Assembly: GCF_003231285.1 (NCBI RefSeq)
Contig: NZ_QKNS01000001.1
Span: 372,001 to 436,000 of the forward strand
From: Hymenobacter sediminis
GTDB taxonomy: Bacteria; Bacteroidota; Bacteroidia; Cytophagales; Hymenobacteraceae
Length of the DNA stretch: 64,000 bases
Direction: 5' to 3'
The notes beneath the pieces are model-generated. The model saw only the letters and a list, made by a program, of their open reading frames with translations, ran no database searches and was not told where the DNA came from. A program made the position numbers and the translations under genes. Shown piece after piece: positions 26,922-35,588 of this stretch (position 1 is the stretch's first letter; each line of letters starts with the position of its first letter).

Positions 26922-26973
26922 AATCCGGCCCGCTGTTTACCCTGTTTCATAGGGGTAGGCAGCGGGCCGGATT
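26922..26973. terminator. Terminator hairpin between convergent genes
   Basis: Perfect 14-bp arms (26922-26935 and 26960-26973) with a 24-nt loop; it lies after the PA14 gene and before the convergent PLD-like gene. Confidence 0.7.
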
Positions 26974-27004
26974 GTGTACTATCAGGAGTGAAAACCTGTT
27001 CTTC

Positions 27005-27733
27005 CTACCCCTTAAACTCCGACAGAACCCCCCAGAGGCGCTCGAACTCCGCGGCGTAGCGCTTTACTATGGCCGCGTCGGGGGTGATGAGCAGGTTTTC
27101 GAGGTTGTATTGGGCCGCCGAACGGGTCCAGTTGTAGCTGCCTGTTAGCACAAGTTGGCCATCGGCAATGGCAAATTTGTGGTGCATGTGATTGGTCGTG
27201 CAATCGGTGCGCACAGGAATGCCCGCAAAGTGTAGCTCCCGCACATCGGAGCCCCGGTCCAGTACTTTGTCATTGTCGGTGAGCAGGCGCAGGCGCACCC
27301 CGCGCTGGTGGGCCACCAGCAGCGCCGCCGAAAGCCGGTCATCGGCCACTGTGAATACGCACACATCCAGCGTGTGGCGGGCATTGTGGATAAAGCCACG
27401 GATGGCTGCCACGCATTCCTCGCCCGGGCTGAAATACACCTGTGCCTCCGCATGAGAAGGTACGGCCTGAGCGGTACCAGCCTCCGGGAGCAGGATGCTG
27501 GCCGCCTCTAGCCACTCCACCACAGCTTTGTCCTGGAAGGTATTAAACCGGTCTTTCGCCAGCATGAACACCTCGTGGCGCAGTTGGTCCACATCGCCCC
27601 CCTGCTGGGCAAAAGCGGTTAGCTGGTGGCGCAGCTGCTGGGCTTCTGTTGAAGAAAGGGTGACATCGGTAAAGGCCTGACGAAACTGCCGGAGCAGATC
27701 GGGGGCAGAAACACTAGAAGATGATAGCGGCAT
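27005..27733 (-). CDS. Phospholipase-D-like (single HKD) nuclease-type protein
   Basis: 242 aa. The C-terminal half is one PLD domain: VYFSPGEECVAAIRGFIHNARHTLDVCVFTV, then the HKD motif HHKFAIADGQLVLTGSYNWT, ending AQYNLENLL. A single HKD implies a homodimer as in Nuc/BfiI-type nucleases. The N-terminal ~85 aa are helical and unassigned. Role may be DNA cleavage or repair; no restriction partner is adjacent. Its ATG overlaps the stop of the upstream GH-A gene by one base, so both are in one transcript. Confidence 0.85.
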   Translation of the reverse strand: MPLSSSSVSAPDLLRQFRQAFTDVTLSSTEAQQLRHQLTAFAQQGGDVDQLRHEVFMLAKDRFNTFQDKAVVEWLEAASILLPEAGTAQAVPSHAEAQVYFSPGEECVAAIRGFIHNARHTLDVCVFTVADDRLSAALLVAHQRGVRLRLLTDNDKVLDRGSDVRELHFAGIPVRTDCTTNHMHHKFAIADGQLVLTGSYNWTRSAAQYNLENLLITPDAAIVKRYAAEFERLWGVLSEFKG

Positions 27734-28932
27734 CAGGAAATAGGGATTAGCTCGGCCTGCTGGGGTAGCACCTTGGCCACTTGGCGCTGGGCCTTTGTCA
27801 ACGCCTCGGCCGAGGGCTCATGCAGCACGCGGGTAAGGCCCGGTGCGGGTTGGGTCAGGTCGGCATCCCAAAGACCGGCACGATGCCAGGGGGTAAGGTG
27901 GTCCCAGTCGGGCCGGTCGATGATGGGGTAGAGGCACACACCCAGCAGTGGCACTCCTGCCTTCAGGGCCCGCGCCGATTCGCGTGCTATCATGCGCAGC
28001 CACTGGGGGCGGTCTTGGCCCGGGTGGCTGGTTTCAGTAAGCACCACGGGGCGGCCGTAGCGGCGATGCGCTTGCTTCAGCAAGTGGCTTAGGGAGCGGA
28101 AGCGTGGGTCGTTGTGCTCGTTGGCCCAGGGTAGGGTTTGGTGTGGGTCCAACTGCCACTGGTTGTCATAGTAAAAATTGAAGCCCAGCAAATCCAGGTA
28201 CTCAGGTCGGCCACCCAGTTCCGGGCACAAGTGCCCAGCCAGCATATCCACGCTCTGAAACTGGTTGTTATGAAACTCACGGGCCCGGCGTACTTCTCCG
28301 GCGTTGGCTCCAGGACGGGGCACAATGTTAATCAACGGCTCAGTGGTCAGGATGCGGATGCTGGGGTCGGCTTCGCGCAGGGCCGCCACCCCTTCAATGT
28401 AGGCCCGCATCAGACCGCGCTTCACTTCCCAGCCCTGGCCCACGCAGTACGGCGAGGTACCGCGCACATCGCCTCCCAGCCAGCTCATAAAGCTGACCTC
28501 ATTGATAGGCGTGACGATCAGCACATCATCAGGGCGCTGACTGCGGTAAAACTCCACGAAGGCCCGGCACAGGTGCGTGAAGCGGCGCGCGAACATAGGG
28601 TGCAGGGGCGTTAGGTCGTCGGGGTAGCCGAAATGGCACAGGTCCCAGATCTGCTGAATACCGTAGCGGCGCCCCGCATCCAGCAGCACCTGCACCGTGC
28701 TCCAGTCGTAATGGTAGGGCGTGCGCTCTACCTGGCTCCAGCGAATCCCTTCGCGCACGGTGCTCATGTTAAAGGATTGCACTGCCTGGTAGTCGTCGTC
28801 GAGAAGCTGCAGGTGGCCCGTAAGGGTCAGAAAATCTACGCGGTTGCCAAAGGCATTTTGCTGGTCGGTGCACTCGAAACCAGCCATCCAGAATGATTGA
28901 AAAGGAGAGGGAGCGGAAAGGTCTTTGCGCAT
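27733..28932 (-). CDS. Clan GH-A glycoside hydrolase-like protein
   Basis: 399 aa without a signal peptide. TIM-barrel features of clan GH-A: REGIRWSQVERTPYHYDW (strand 2-3), ILCH-like WDLCHFGYPDD, acid/base Glu in VTPINEVSF, and nucleophile Glu in VVLTETSHPG. The pattern is nearest to GH1/GH5-type beta-glycosidases, but I cannot name the family or sugar. Cytoplasmic. Its stop overlaps the start of the PLD-like gene; the pairing has no obvious functional meaning. Confidence 0.75.
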   Translation of the reverse strand: MRKDLSAPSPFQSFWMAGFECTDQQNAFGNRVDFLTLTGHLQLLDDDYQAVQSFNMSTVREGIRWSQVERTPYHYDWSTVQVLLDAGRRYGIQQIWDLCHFGYPDDLTPLHPMFARRFTHLCRAFVEFYRSQRPDDVLIVTPINEVSFMSWLGGDVRGTSPYCVGQGWEVKRGLMRAYIEGVAALREADPSIRILTTEPLINIVPRPGANAGEVRRAREFHNNQFQSVDMLAGHLCPELGGRPEYLDLLGFNFYYDNQWQLDPHQTLPWANEHNDPRFRSLSHLLKQAHRRYGRPVVLTETSHPGQDRPQWLRMIARESARALKAGVPLLGVCLYPIIDRPDWDHLTPWHRAGLWDADLTQPAPGLTRVLHEPSAEALTKAQRQVAKVLPQQAELIPIS

Positions 28933-28994
28933 AGTGCAGGAAGGTCGGGAAACATAAAGGCGCCAGGTAAGAACTGCCCGGCGCGTAAATAAAG

Positions 28995-29951
28995 TTAAAT
29001 CTGGGGCGAAACAGGAGCCGGCCCCGAGGCCTGGCGCTGCTTACCCGATAGGCCTTTGGCCTCAATAAAGATGCGCTTAAACTCCGGAAACTTAGCCCGG
29101 ATGGCATCCTGAAGCTCGTCTACGGTTTTCTCCACTTCGTTGGCCGATAAGTGGTCGTGAAACTCCACATCCAGGGCCAGCACTACATCCTGAGGGCCCA
29201 TGTACATGGTAATGGGGCGGCGCACCTGCTCCACCCCGCGCTGCTGCCGGGCCAGTACTTCAAGAGCATCAAGGGTTTCATCGTCTACCCCCTCACCTAC
29301 CAGCAAACCCTTGGTTTTATAAATCAAGAAGATGGCTACCGATACCAGCAGCAAGCCAATGCAGATGGAGGCTCCGCCATCGAAGTAAGGGTTGTTGAAC
29401 ATGTGCCCGAAGTACACGCCGGCCAGGGCAATAACGAGGCCTAGCAGGGCGGCCAAGTCTTCCATCATAATGGCGAATACTGAGGGGTCTTTGCTGCGGC
29501 GGAGGGTAGCCCAGAAACCTGCGTCGCCGCGACTCTTGTTGAACTCCCGGAAAGCCAGAAAAAAGGAAATGCCCTCAAACAGCATCGAAAGCCCCAGCAC
29601 CCAGTAGTTCCAGGTGGCATCGGTGATAGGGGCCGGGTTTTTCAGGTGCTCTACCCCCTCGTAGAACGACATGCCGCCGCCCACCGAAAACACCAGAATG
29701 GCCACAATCAGGGACCAGAAATACAGCTCCTTGCTTCGCCCGAAGGGGTAGCGAGCATCGGCGGGCTTTTCGGCTTGGTGCACCCCAAACAAAATCAGCA
29801 GACCGTTGCCGCTGTCTACCAAGGAGTGAATCCCCTCCGAAAGCATGGCCGAGCTACCCGTGAAGAAAGCTGCCACAAATTTGCTGATGGCAATGGCGAC
29901 GTTGGCCCCAATAGCGCCGTAGATGGCAATTTTAGAAGAGCTTCCGGCCAT
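28995..29951 (-). CDS. Cation diffusion facilitator (CDF) transporter
   Basis: 318 aa from ATG 29951 (a TTG three codons upstream is possible). Six membrane helices with the family motif SSAMLSEGIHSLVDSGNGLL in helix 2, holding the His/Asp metal site, followed by a cytoplasmic C-terminal domain (~215-315) with a VVLALDVEFHDHLSANEVE core. CDF proteins export Zn, Co, Mn or Fe(II) against protons. The motif is the long-loop type seen in the Fe/Zn subgroup, but metal choice is uncertain. Confidence 0.9.
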   Translation of the reverse strand: MAGSSSKIAIYGAIGANVAIAISKFVAAFFTGSSAMLSEGIHSLVDSGNGLLILFGVHQAEKPADARYPFGRSKELYFWSLIVAILVFSVGGGMSFYEGVEHLKNPAPITDATWNYWVLGLSMLFEGISFFLAFREFNKSRGDAGFWATLRRSKDPSVFAIMMEDLAALLGLVIALAGVYFGHMFNNPYFDGGASICIGLLLVSVAIFLIYKTKGLLVGEGVDDETLDALEVLARQQRGVEQVRRPITMYMGPQDVVLALDVEFHDHLSANEVEKTVDELQDAIRAKFPEFKRIFIEAKGLSGKQRQASGPAPVSPQI

Positions 29952-30048
29952 ACAGTTCAACGGTTAAACCCTGGTGGTACGCACCGGGGTAGGGTGGGGT
30001 TGGAACGACCGGCTGAACAATCTGCCCTGATCTGGCTTTTACGCCTCT

Positions 30049-31446
30049 ATGACCCCAACTACTACCCCTACTGCTCCCCTCAAACGTCGCCTGGGCCTGG
30101 TGCAAGCCACAGCTCTCAACATGATTGACATGGTGGGCATTGGGCCCTTCGTGACCTTGCCGCTGGTGATGGGGTTTATGGGGCCAAACTTTCTGCTGGC
30201 CTGGGTGGTAGGCGCGGCCCTGAGTTTGGTAGATGGCCTGATCTGGAGCGAGCTAGGCGCAGCCTACCCCGAGGCCGGCGGCTCGTACCGCTTCCTGAAG
30301 CTGGCCTACGGCGAGCAGAAGTGGGGCCGGCTGATGTCGTTTCTGTACGTGTGGCAAACGCTGGTGCAGGCTCCGCTGGTAGTAGCCTCCGGAGCCATTG
30401 GCTTCGCGCAGTATTTTGGCTACCTGGTGCCCCTCACGGAGTGGTGGCAACCCAAGCTGGTGTCCGGCACGGTGGTTTTGCTGCTGCTGGCCCTGCTCTA
30501 CCGCAAAATCGAGGACATCGGGCGGCTTGGAGTCTTGCTGTGGCTAGGTGTGCTGGGCCTGATGGGCTGGCTGATTCTGGGCGGTGTGACCCACGCCACG
30601 CATCCGGTGGCTTGGCTGCCTGCCGGAGGGGTAGGAGCCTTGCCCGGCGTACTGCTGTCGGCAGCAATGGGGCAGGCTACTGTTAAGACCATCTATAGCT
30701 ACCTGGGCTACTACAATGTGTGCCATCTGGGCGGCGAGGTGCAGGCGCCTCACAAAATCATTCCGCGCAGCATTTTCCTGAGCATTCTGGGCATCATGGC
30801 CCTCTACCTGCTGCTTAACTGGAGCGTGGGCTCTGTTATTCCGTGGGCCGAAGCCAGCCGCTCCGAGTTTATCGTTAGCACCTTTGTGGAGCGAATTTAC
30901 GGTGCAACGGCGGCCAAAGCGGCCACGGCCCTGGTGCTCTGGGTAGCCTTTGCCTCCTTGTTTGCCGTGCTGCTGGGCTACTCGCGCATCCCCTACGCGG
31001 CCGCCGCTGATGGGGAGTTCCTGCCCGTTTTTGCCCGCACGCACCCTACCAAGCACTTCCCGCATGTATCGTTACTGCTGCTGGGTGGGGTAGGGTTTGT
31101 GTTCAGCTTGCTCTTTAAGCTCGGCGAAGTCATCAGCGCCATTCTGGCCATGCGCATTCTGGTGCAGTTCGTGGGCCAGGCCGTGGGGCTGGTGCTGCTG
31201 CGCCGCCGGCGCGGTACCCAGGGCCTGCCGTTCCGGATGCCGCTCTACCCCCTGCCCGTGGTAGTAGCGGTAGCCGTGTGGCTTTGGGTGTTTTTCAGCA
31301 TTCAGGATGGGGTCAAACTCAGCCTTTCCGAAACCGTGACGCTGTTTTTGCCTTTCCAAGTAGGAGCTCTGCTGATGATGGTGTTGGGGGTAGGCGTATT
31401 CTTGCTCTGGAGCCACCGCCTGAAGCGCTGGCCATTTGAAAAGTAA
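30049..31446 (+). CDS. APC-family amino-acid/polyamine permease
   Basis: 465 aa, 12 hydrophobic segments. Helix 1 has the unwound GIGPFVTLPLVMG region, and helix 2-3 the EAGGSYRFLKLAYGEQ segment, both typical of APC transporters. These move amino acids or polyamines with protons or by exchange; the substrate is not clear. Single gene, divergent from the CDF gene. Two GGGGTAGG octamers are inside it (31087-31094, 31387-31394). Confidence 0.9.
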   Translation: MTPTTTPTAPLKRRLGLVQATALNMIDMVGIGPFVTLPLVMGFMGPNFLLAWVVGAALSLVDGLIWSELGAAYPEAGGSYRFLKLAYGEQKWGRLMSFLYVWQTLVQAPLVVASGAIGFAQYFGYLVPLTEWWQPKLVSGTVVLLLLALLYRKIEDIGRLGVLLWLGVLGLMGWLILGGVTHATHPVAWLPAGGVGALPGVLLSAAMGQATVKTIYSYLGYYNVCHLGGEVQAPHKIIPRSIFLSILGIMALYLLLNWSVGSVIPWAEASRSEFIVSTFVERIYGATAAKAATALVLWVAFASLFAVLLGYSRIPYAAAADGEFLPVFARTHPTKHFPHVSLLLLGGVGFVFSLLFKLGEVISAILAMRILVQFVGQAVGLVLLRRRRGTQGLPFRMPLYPLPVVVAVAVWLWVFFSIQDGVKLSLSETVTLFLPFQVGALLMMVLGVGVFLLWSHRLKRWPFEK

Positions 31447-31487
31447 ATGGTCCCAAAACAGCGTGCACCGGCGCTACTTCGGGGAGC

Positions 31488-32018
31488 TTACCGAATCAGG
31501 ATGGTGCCGGGCGGATACTCTACGGGCTTGGCCTTGGTAAGCGCAATGGTAATAACGGCCTCGGGCACTGCGGGAGTAGCCGGCGTAACGTGTACTTGCG
31601 CAATGGCCGCCGGCATAATGCGCAGAGCCGCAACCTGCTCGGCGCTGAGCGGCCGCCCGTCAATAGTTACCTGAAATGGTCCGCTCACGCCCTGCTGGCG
31701 GCTTAGCTGTGCGAATGATTGGCTGTGAATCTGCTTTTTGTAGTCGATGGCTACAATGCCCGTCAAAGCTAACCCTGCCAAGCGTGGGGGTACAGTGTCG
31801 CGCTTATAAATATGAATGTTCGCTATATCAGCAGGAGTAAGCTGGGGTAGAAATCCGCTGCTCCCAATGCTATTTGAGTTCAGCAGATACAGCGGCTCGG
31901 CTACCGCATATCCGGGGCTACTACCCGCAACGGGATGCTGCCCGTAGCCCCGGAAGGCGGCTGCGGTCAGTCCTGTGAGAAGTAGGAGGCGTACTAGATG
32001 CTTGTTCATATCATTCAT
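31488..32018 (-). CDS. Secreted protein with TonB-receptor plug-like motifs
   Basis: 176 aa from ATG 32018, just before a signal peptide ending near RGYGQ; the frame is open further upstream into the GNAT gene region. Two segments resemble the beta-alpha-beta end of TonB-dependent receptor plugs: ADIANIHIYKRDTVPP with LTGIVAIDYKK, and VTIDGRPLSAEQVAAL with IAQVHVTPATPA and VITIALTK. No barrel follows, so it is a free plug-like or secretin-like protein. Function unknown. Confidence 0.65.
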   Translation of the reverse strand: MNDMNKHLVRLLLLTGLTAAAFRGYGQHPVAGSSPGYAVAEPLYLLNSNSIGSSGFLPQLTPADIANIHIYKRDTVPPRLAGLALTGIVAIDYKKQIHSQSFAQLSRQQGVSGPFQVTIDGRPLSAEQVAALRIMPAAIAQVHVTPATPAVPEAVITIALTKAKPVEYPPGTILIR

Positions 32019-32094
32019 GGTAGATAGACACGGCCTAATACTATAGCTAACAGCCCTATCCGCCCGGCTGGATTCCAGTGCTAGGCGGGCGGCA

Positions 32095-32607
32095 TTACCC
32101 CAGCCGCTTCTCGTAGCAGAAAAACCGCAGCCCCGGCCGGAACGCCAGCGTGATTTCGCCGGCGTAGCGGTAGCCCAGCTTCGGGAATAGCCGCTGAGTG
32201 GCCTGGTTTTCGGAGTTGGTATCCACGCGCAATATGCGCAGGCCCTGCTCACGGGCCAAGTGCTCGGCCTGCTCCAGCAGTGCCTGGGCCAAGCCGTGGC
32301 CCTGAGCGGCCGGGTCCACGGCCAGCCGGTGGGTTACCAGGGCCGGCTCCGCGAAGTCCCAGTCGGCCTGGGCGTACTCGGCGTCTTGGTCGTTGTGTGT
32401 GAGGGCCGCCACGGCCGCTACCGCGCCATCCAGTTCCGCTACCCACAAATGGCCCTTGGCTATATCCTGCTGAAACACTTCTTCATTCGGATAATCGAGG
32501 CTCCATTGTTGGTTGCCGCTGGCCTGCATCAGGGGCACTACCCGTCGAATAAGGGCCAGAATAGCGGGAACATCGGAAGGGGTAGCAAGGCGCAGCAGGG
32601 TTGCCAT
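32095..32607 (-). CDS. GNAT family N-acetyltransferase
   Basis: 170 aa from ATG 32607, where homology starts (LLRLATPSDVPAILALI). The acetyl-CoA loop is HRLAVDPAAQGHGLAQALL, followed by LRILRVDTNSENQATQRLFPKLGYRYAG. Acetyl acceptor unknown. It lies downstream of hemB on the same strand, with a hairpin in between. Confidence 0.88.
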   Translation of the reverse strand: MATLLRLATPSDVPAILALIRRVVPLMQASGNQQWSLDYPNEEVFQQDIAKGHLWVAELDGAVAAVAALTHNDQDAEYAQADWDFAEPALVTHRLAVDPAAQGHGLAQALLEQAEHLAREQGLRILRVDTNSENQATQRLFPKLGYRYAGEITLAFRPGLRFFCYEKRLG

Positions 32608-32636
32608 ATAGAAGAGGTTTGAGTCGGAAAACTCCA

Positions 32637-32674
32637 CAAAAAAAGCGGAACCAGCCGAGGCCGATCCCGCTTTT
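32637..32674 (-). terminator. Terminator hairpin after hemB
   Basis: Read on the minus strand: AAAAGCGG pairs with CCGCTTTTTTT, and the inside is also partly self-complementary. It starts about 20 bp after the hemB stop. The T-run supports rho-independent termination. Confidence 0.7.
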
Positions 32675-32691
32675 CTGAGACAATTCGGCAA

Positions 32692-33684
32692 TTAACCCCG
32701 GCGCAACACCTCGGCGGCTTCCTTGGCGAAGTACGTCAGAATGGCGTCGGCGCCGGCCCGCTTGATGCTGGTCAGCACTTCCATCATGGTTTTCTCGCCA
32801 TCAAGCCAGCCCTGCTGAGCGGCGGCCTTCACCATGGCGTACTCACCCGACACGTTATAGGCCGTTACTGGCAGCTGGGTGTTGTCGCGCACTTCCCGAA
32901 TGACGTCGAGGTAGCTCAGGGCGGGCTTAATCATGACCATATCAGCGCCTTCTTGCTCATCGAGAGCCAGTTCCAGCAAGGCTTCGCGACGGTTGGCGTA
33001 GTTCATCTGATAGGTTTTCTTGTCGCCTTTCTTCGGGGCAGAGTCCAGCGCATCGCGGAAGGGGCCGTAGAAGGCCGAAGCATACTTGGCCGTGTAGCTC
33101 ATGATGCTCACGCCCGAGAAGCCATTGCTATCCAGCACCTCCCGAATCCAGGCCACGCGGCCGTCCATCATATCAGAAGGCCCGATGATGTCGGCGCCGG
33201 CGCGGGCCTGGGCCAGGGCCATCTGGCCCAGTACTTCCAAAGACGCATCGTTAAGAATCTCGCCCGAATCGGGGTCTACAATGCCGTCGTGCCCGTCGCT
33301 GGAGTAGGGGTCCATGGCCACGTCGGTCATCAGAACCACCTCCGGAAACTGCCGCTTAATGTCGGCCACCGTCTTAAGGTAGAGCCCTTCCATGTTGGCC
33401 GACTCGCGCGCCAGCCGGTCTTTCAGCACCTCATTCACCTGCGGGAAAGGCGCGAAGCTCTTGATACCCAACTCCACGCAACGTCCGATTTCATCGATAA
33501 CCCGGTCAGCCGAAAACCGATGGATACCCGGCATCGACTTAATCTCAACCTGTTGATTCTGGCCTTCGGTGATAAAAATCGGGTAGATAAAATCGTGAGT
33601 GGTGAGGCGGGTTTCCTGCACCATGTCGCGGATAACCTGTGACTTACGGTTGCGGCGCGGGCGGTGCGTGGGCAGAATAGGCAT
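32692..33684 (-). CDS. hemB: Delta-aminolevulinic acid dehydratase (porphobilinogen synthase)
   Basis: 330 aa, usual length. It condenses two 5-aminolevulinate molecules to porphobilinogen in haem synthesis. Schiff-base Lys residues are in YTAKYASAFYGPFRDA and VMIKPALSYLDVI. The allosteric/metal region has TDVAMDPYSSDGHDG, where the Cys-rich zinc triad is replaced by Asp/Ser, suggesting a Mg-type enzyme. N-terminus HRPRRNRKSQVIRDMVQET is typical. A TACCTTTG promoter box lies 42 nt upstream. Confidence 0.96.
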   Translation of the reverse strand: MPILPTHRPRRNRKSQVIRDMVQETRLTTHDFIYPIFITEGQNQQVEIKSMPGIHRFSADRVIDEIGRCVELGIKSFAPFPQVNEVLKDRLARESANMEGLYLKTVADIKRQFPEVVLMTDVAMDPYSSDGHDGIVDPDSGEILNDASLEVLGQMALAQARAGADIIGPSDMMDGRVAWIREVLDSNGFSGVSIMSYTAKYASAFYGPFRDALDSAPKKGDKKTYQMNYANRREALLELALDEQEGADMVMIKPALSYLDVIREVRDNTQLPVTAYNVSGEYAMVKAAAQQGWLDGEKTMMEVLTSIKRAGADAILTYFAKEAAEVLRRG

Positions 33685-33725
33685 GGATTGCTTTCAGTTG
33701 GTAAGACGGGGTAGAACAACTGCGG

Positions 33726-33733
33726 CAAAGGTA
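33726..33733 (-). promoter_or_regulatory. Bacteroidota -7 promoter element for hemB (TACCTTTG)
   Basis: TACCTTTG on the minus strand matches TAnnTTTG and leaves a 5' leader of about 35 nt before hemB. No clear -33 TTTG is visible at the right spacing. Confidence 0.5.
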
Positions 33734-33936
33734 AGGTTGCGGACGGGAGTATATTCTGGCTGGGCGCAGGTAGACTGGTTACCTTGCCCACGGCCGGCTA
33801 CGTCTGGCAATACCGCCTCCCAGCTTCGGCTTATCAAGCTGAGCCTTATCCTATTCCGACTGCTAGTCGTACACTAGGGTAGCTTACCCGCACCAGCCAT
33901 TTCGGATAAGCCTCCACCTAACTTAACCCAATCACC

Positions 33937-34254
33937 ATGGATAATAAGAAAACAGAGTCCTCGCCCAATAGCGCCGAAACCGGTAAGCACGCCCCAGGAG
34001 TAAGTGGCCAACCCTCGGGCCCGCACGAAGGCCCAGTAGCTGGTGGCGCCGATAACACCCGCGGCGAAAATGTGCCCAGCCGCGAAGGCCACAGTGGCGG
34101 TGCCAAAAAAGGCAAGTTCGACCCGGAAACCCACAGCCCACAAGGCTCCCATGCCGCTCCCTCTGACGAACGGGGCGCCGACAGCTCTGATAAGGAGTTC
34201 CGCAACAACCAGCCCAACGATAGCACTTCGCAGGCCGGCGGCTCTAATTCCTAA
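33937..34254 (+). CDS. Small intrinsically disordered hydrophilic protein
   Basis: 105 aa, ATG start. Composition is extreme: Gly, Ser, Asn, Pro, Glu, Asp, Lys and His dominate. There is no Leu, Ile, Trp, Tyr or Cys, only two Phe and three Val, and Met only at the start. It is therefore very probably unfolded. Such proteins in dry-soil bacteria resemble hydrophilins or stress-induced LEA-like proteins, but there is no sequence motif to prove that. A strong terminator follows at once, which supports it being a real transcript. Confidence 0.75.
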   Translation: MDNKKTESSPNSAETGKHAPGVSGQPSGPHEGPVAGGADNTRGENVPSREGHSGGAKKGKFDPETHSPQGSHAAPSDERGADSSDKEFRNNQPNDSTSQAGGSNS

Positions 34255-34280
34255 GTCAGCTGGTCATCAGAAAATAACAC

Positions 34281-34319
34281 AAAGGCCCCGCACTGCCACT
34301 TGGTAATGCGGGGCCTTTG
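34281..34319 (+). terminator. Terminator hairpin
   Basis: AAAGGCCCCGCA pairs with TGCGGGGCCTTT (34281-34292 and 34307-34318), followed by GTATT; it ends the transcript of the disordered protein gene. The remaining ~150 bp to 34473 show nothing recognisable. Confidence 0.85.
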
Positions 34320-34473
34320 TATTGGTGCGGCTACTATCATTCAGACAACGGATAGCGTAGGCCTCCGCTTGGCCTGAGCCGAAAGAAAACAGAGTAGTAA
34401 ACCCTCCTTCATCAAGGCAATCAGGCCATTTGATAAGCCATCTGCTGGGGGTAGCTAACCGCTACAAGGTGAG

Positions 34474-35007
34474 TTACATATTGAAGAACTCCTGGAAGAT
34501 TTCCAGCCAAGCGTGCTGCCCGCCCATACCTAGTACTAGAAAGTAGTATCCTAAAATCACGATGACGGCCCCCACTCCTAGGCCCAGCCAGCCACCCAGC
34601 ACAAACCCGGCTGCTACCCCTGCCGCAACCAGCAACCCACCCAGCACCAAATGGAATGTATCCCGCTTAAAGGTCTGCCGGGGTGCGCGCCGCGCCGCGG
34701 CTTCTTGTCGCCTGTGAGCTTGCAACGGCCGTCTGTGAGTGGAAGCAACCTGCCGGGGCTTCCTGCTGGAAATAACTTGCTGCGGCTTTTTTACCAAAGT
34801 TGGGTTGGCTGCTACGGAGGGGGTAGGCCGGGCCATGGGCTCCGCAGGAAGCATAGGAGCAGAAGCCGATGGGGGGGGTAAAGCAGCTGCTACAACCGGA
34901 GCCGACGACCGCACCGGTATAAATTGGAAGGCTATTTTTTCGCTTCGGCAGCCGCAAAGCAGCAGCCCAGTCACCGCCCAGCTGCGGCTCCATCGGAATA
35001 TTTGCAT
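34474..35007 (-). CDS. Hypothetical lipoprotein with C-terminal membrane hairpin
   Basis: 177 aa. Lipobox LLLCGC near residues 15-20, then a Pro/Ala/Lys/Arg-rich linker to about residue 115, then two tightly packed hydrophobic helices (HLVLGGLLVAAGVAAGFVLG and LGVGAVIVILGYYFLVLG) and a short tail. The combination of lipid anchor, basic linker and a double-helix end is unusual. Hymenobacter-type genomes contain several such proteins; none is characterised to my knowledge. Confidence 0.7.
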   Translation of the reverse strand: MQIFRWSRSWAVTGLLLCGCRSEKIAFQFIPVRSSAPVVAAALPPPSASAPMLPAEPMARPTPSVAANPTLVKKPQQVISSRKPRQVASTHRRPLQAHRRQEAAARRAPRQTFKRDTFHLVLGGLLVAAGVAAGFVLGGWLGLGVGAVIVILGYYFLVLGMGGQHAWLEIFQEFFNM

Positions 35008-35158
35008 GCCCCAAAGTAAGTCAAACTGAAGGCAGCCCGCGCATGTAAAGCTCCGCGAAAGGAACCGCTAAAACACCACCGCCGCAACTGCTCCTAGGAA
35101 AGAGCAGCTACGGCGGCGTGGTGTGTGAAAATCAGGGGGCGAAAAAGCGTACTACAAC

Positions 35159-35377
35159 TTATTGCTGACGGAACGCGGCGGCTTCGGCGGCCGTCATCTG
35201 CACGCGGGTAGCCTGCGGGCCTTGTGAGTCGTGCAGTAGCAGAACCGTGGTAGCCGTATCAGCGGAAAACGACATTACCGGTCCCGAATTTTGGCGCTGG
35301 AAAGCCGAGCGGCTAGTCTGGCAGCTGGCCATTACAGATACTACACCACAGATCAAGAGCAAACGAAGAGCGCGCAT
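35159..35377 (-). CDS. Small hypothetical lipoprotein
   Basis: 72 aa: signal (MRALRLLLICGVVSVMASC) with lipobox MASC, then a short hydrophilic mature part of about 53 aa ending in MTAAEAAAFRQQ. No known family. It lies alone between two minus-strand genes, with a hairpin upstream at 35532. Confidence 0.6.
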   Translation of the reverse strand: MRALRLLLICGVVSVMASCQTSRSAFQRQNSGPVMSFSADTATTVLLLHDSQGPQATRVQMTAAEAAAFRQQ

Positions 35378-35531
35378 AACAAGTAGATTTCGAAGTAGTA
35401 ATGAGTCAAAATTACTACCCCCAGCGTGCCCTCACAGGTCTCCTCGACCAAGCTTCTAGCCTGCGCTGCCAGCTTATCAGTTTCGTCGGTGGGAGGTTCT
35501 CAGCTCCGGTGAACGTAGGGGAATAAACGAC

Positions 35532-35564
35532 CAGCGGACGGCTCCCCTTGGGGGCCGTCCGCTG
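35532..35564 (-). terminator. Terminator hairpin after ornithine aminotransferase gene
   Basis: 11-bp perfect outer stem (35532-35542 with 35554-35564) and a mostly paired inner CCCC/GGGG segment. It starts 25 bp after the stop of the minus-strand aminotransferase gene. No strong T-run. Confidence 0.65.
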
Positions 35565-35588
35565 ATGATAACGACAGGGAAACGTGGT

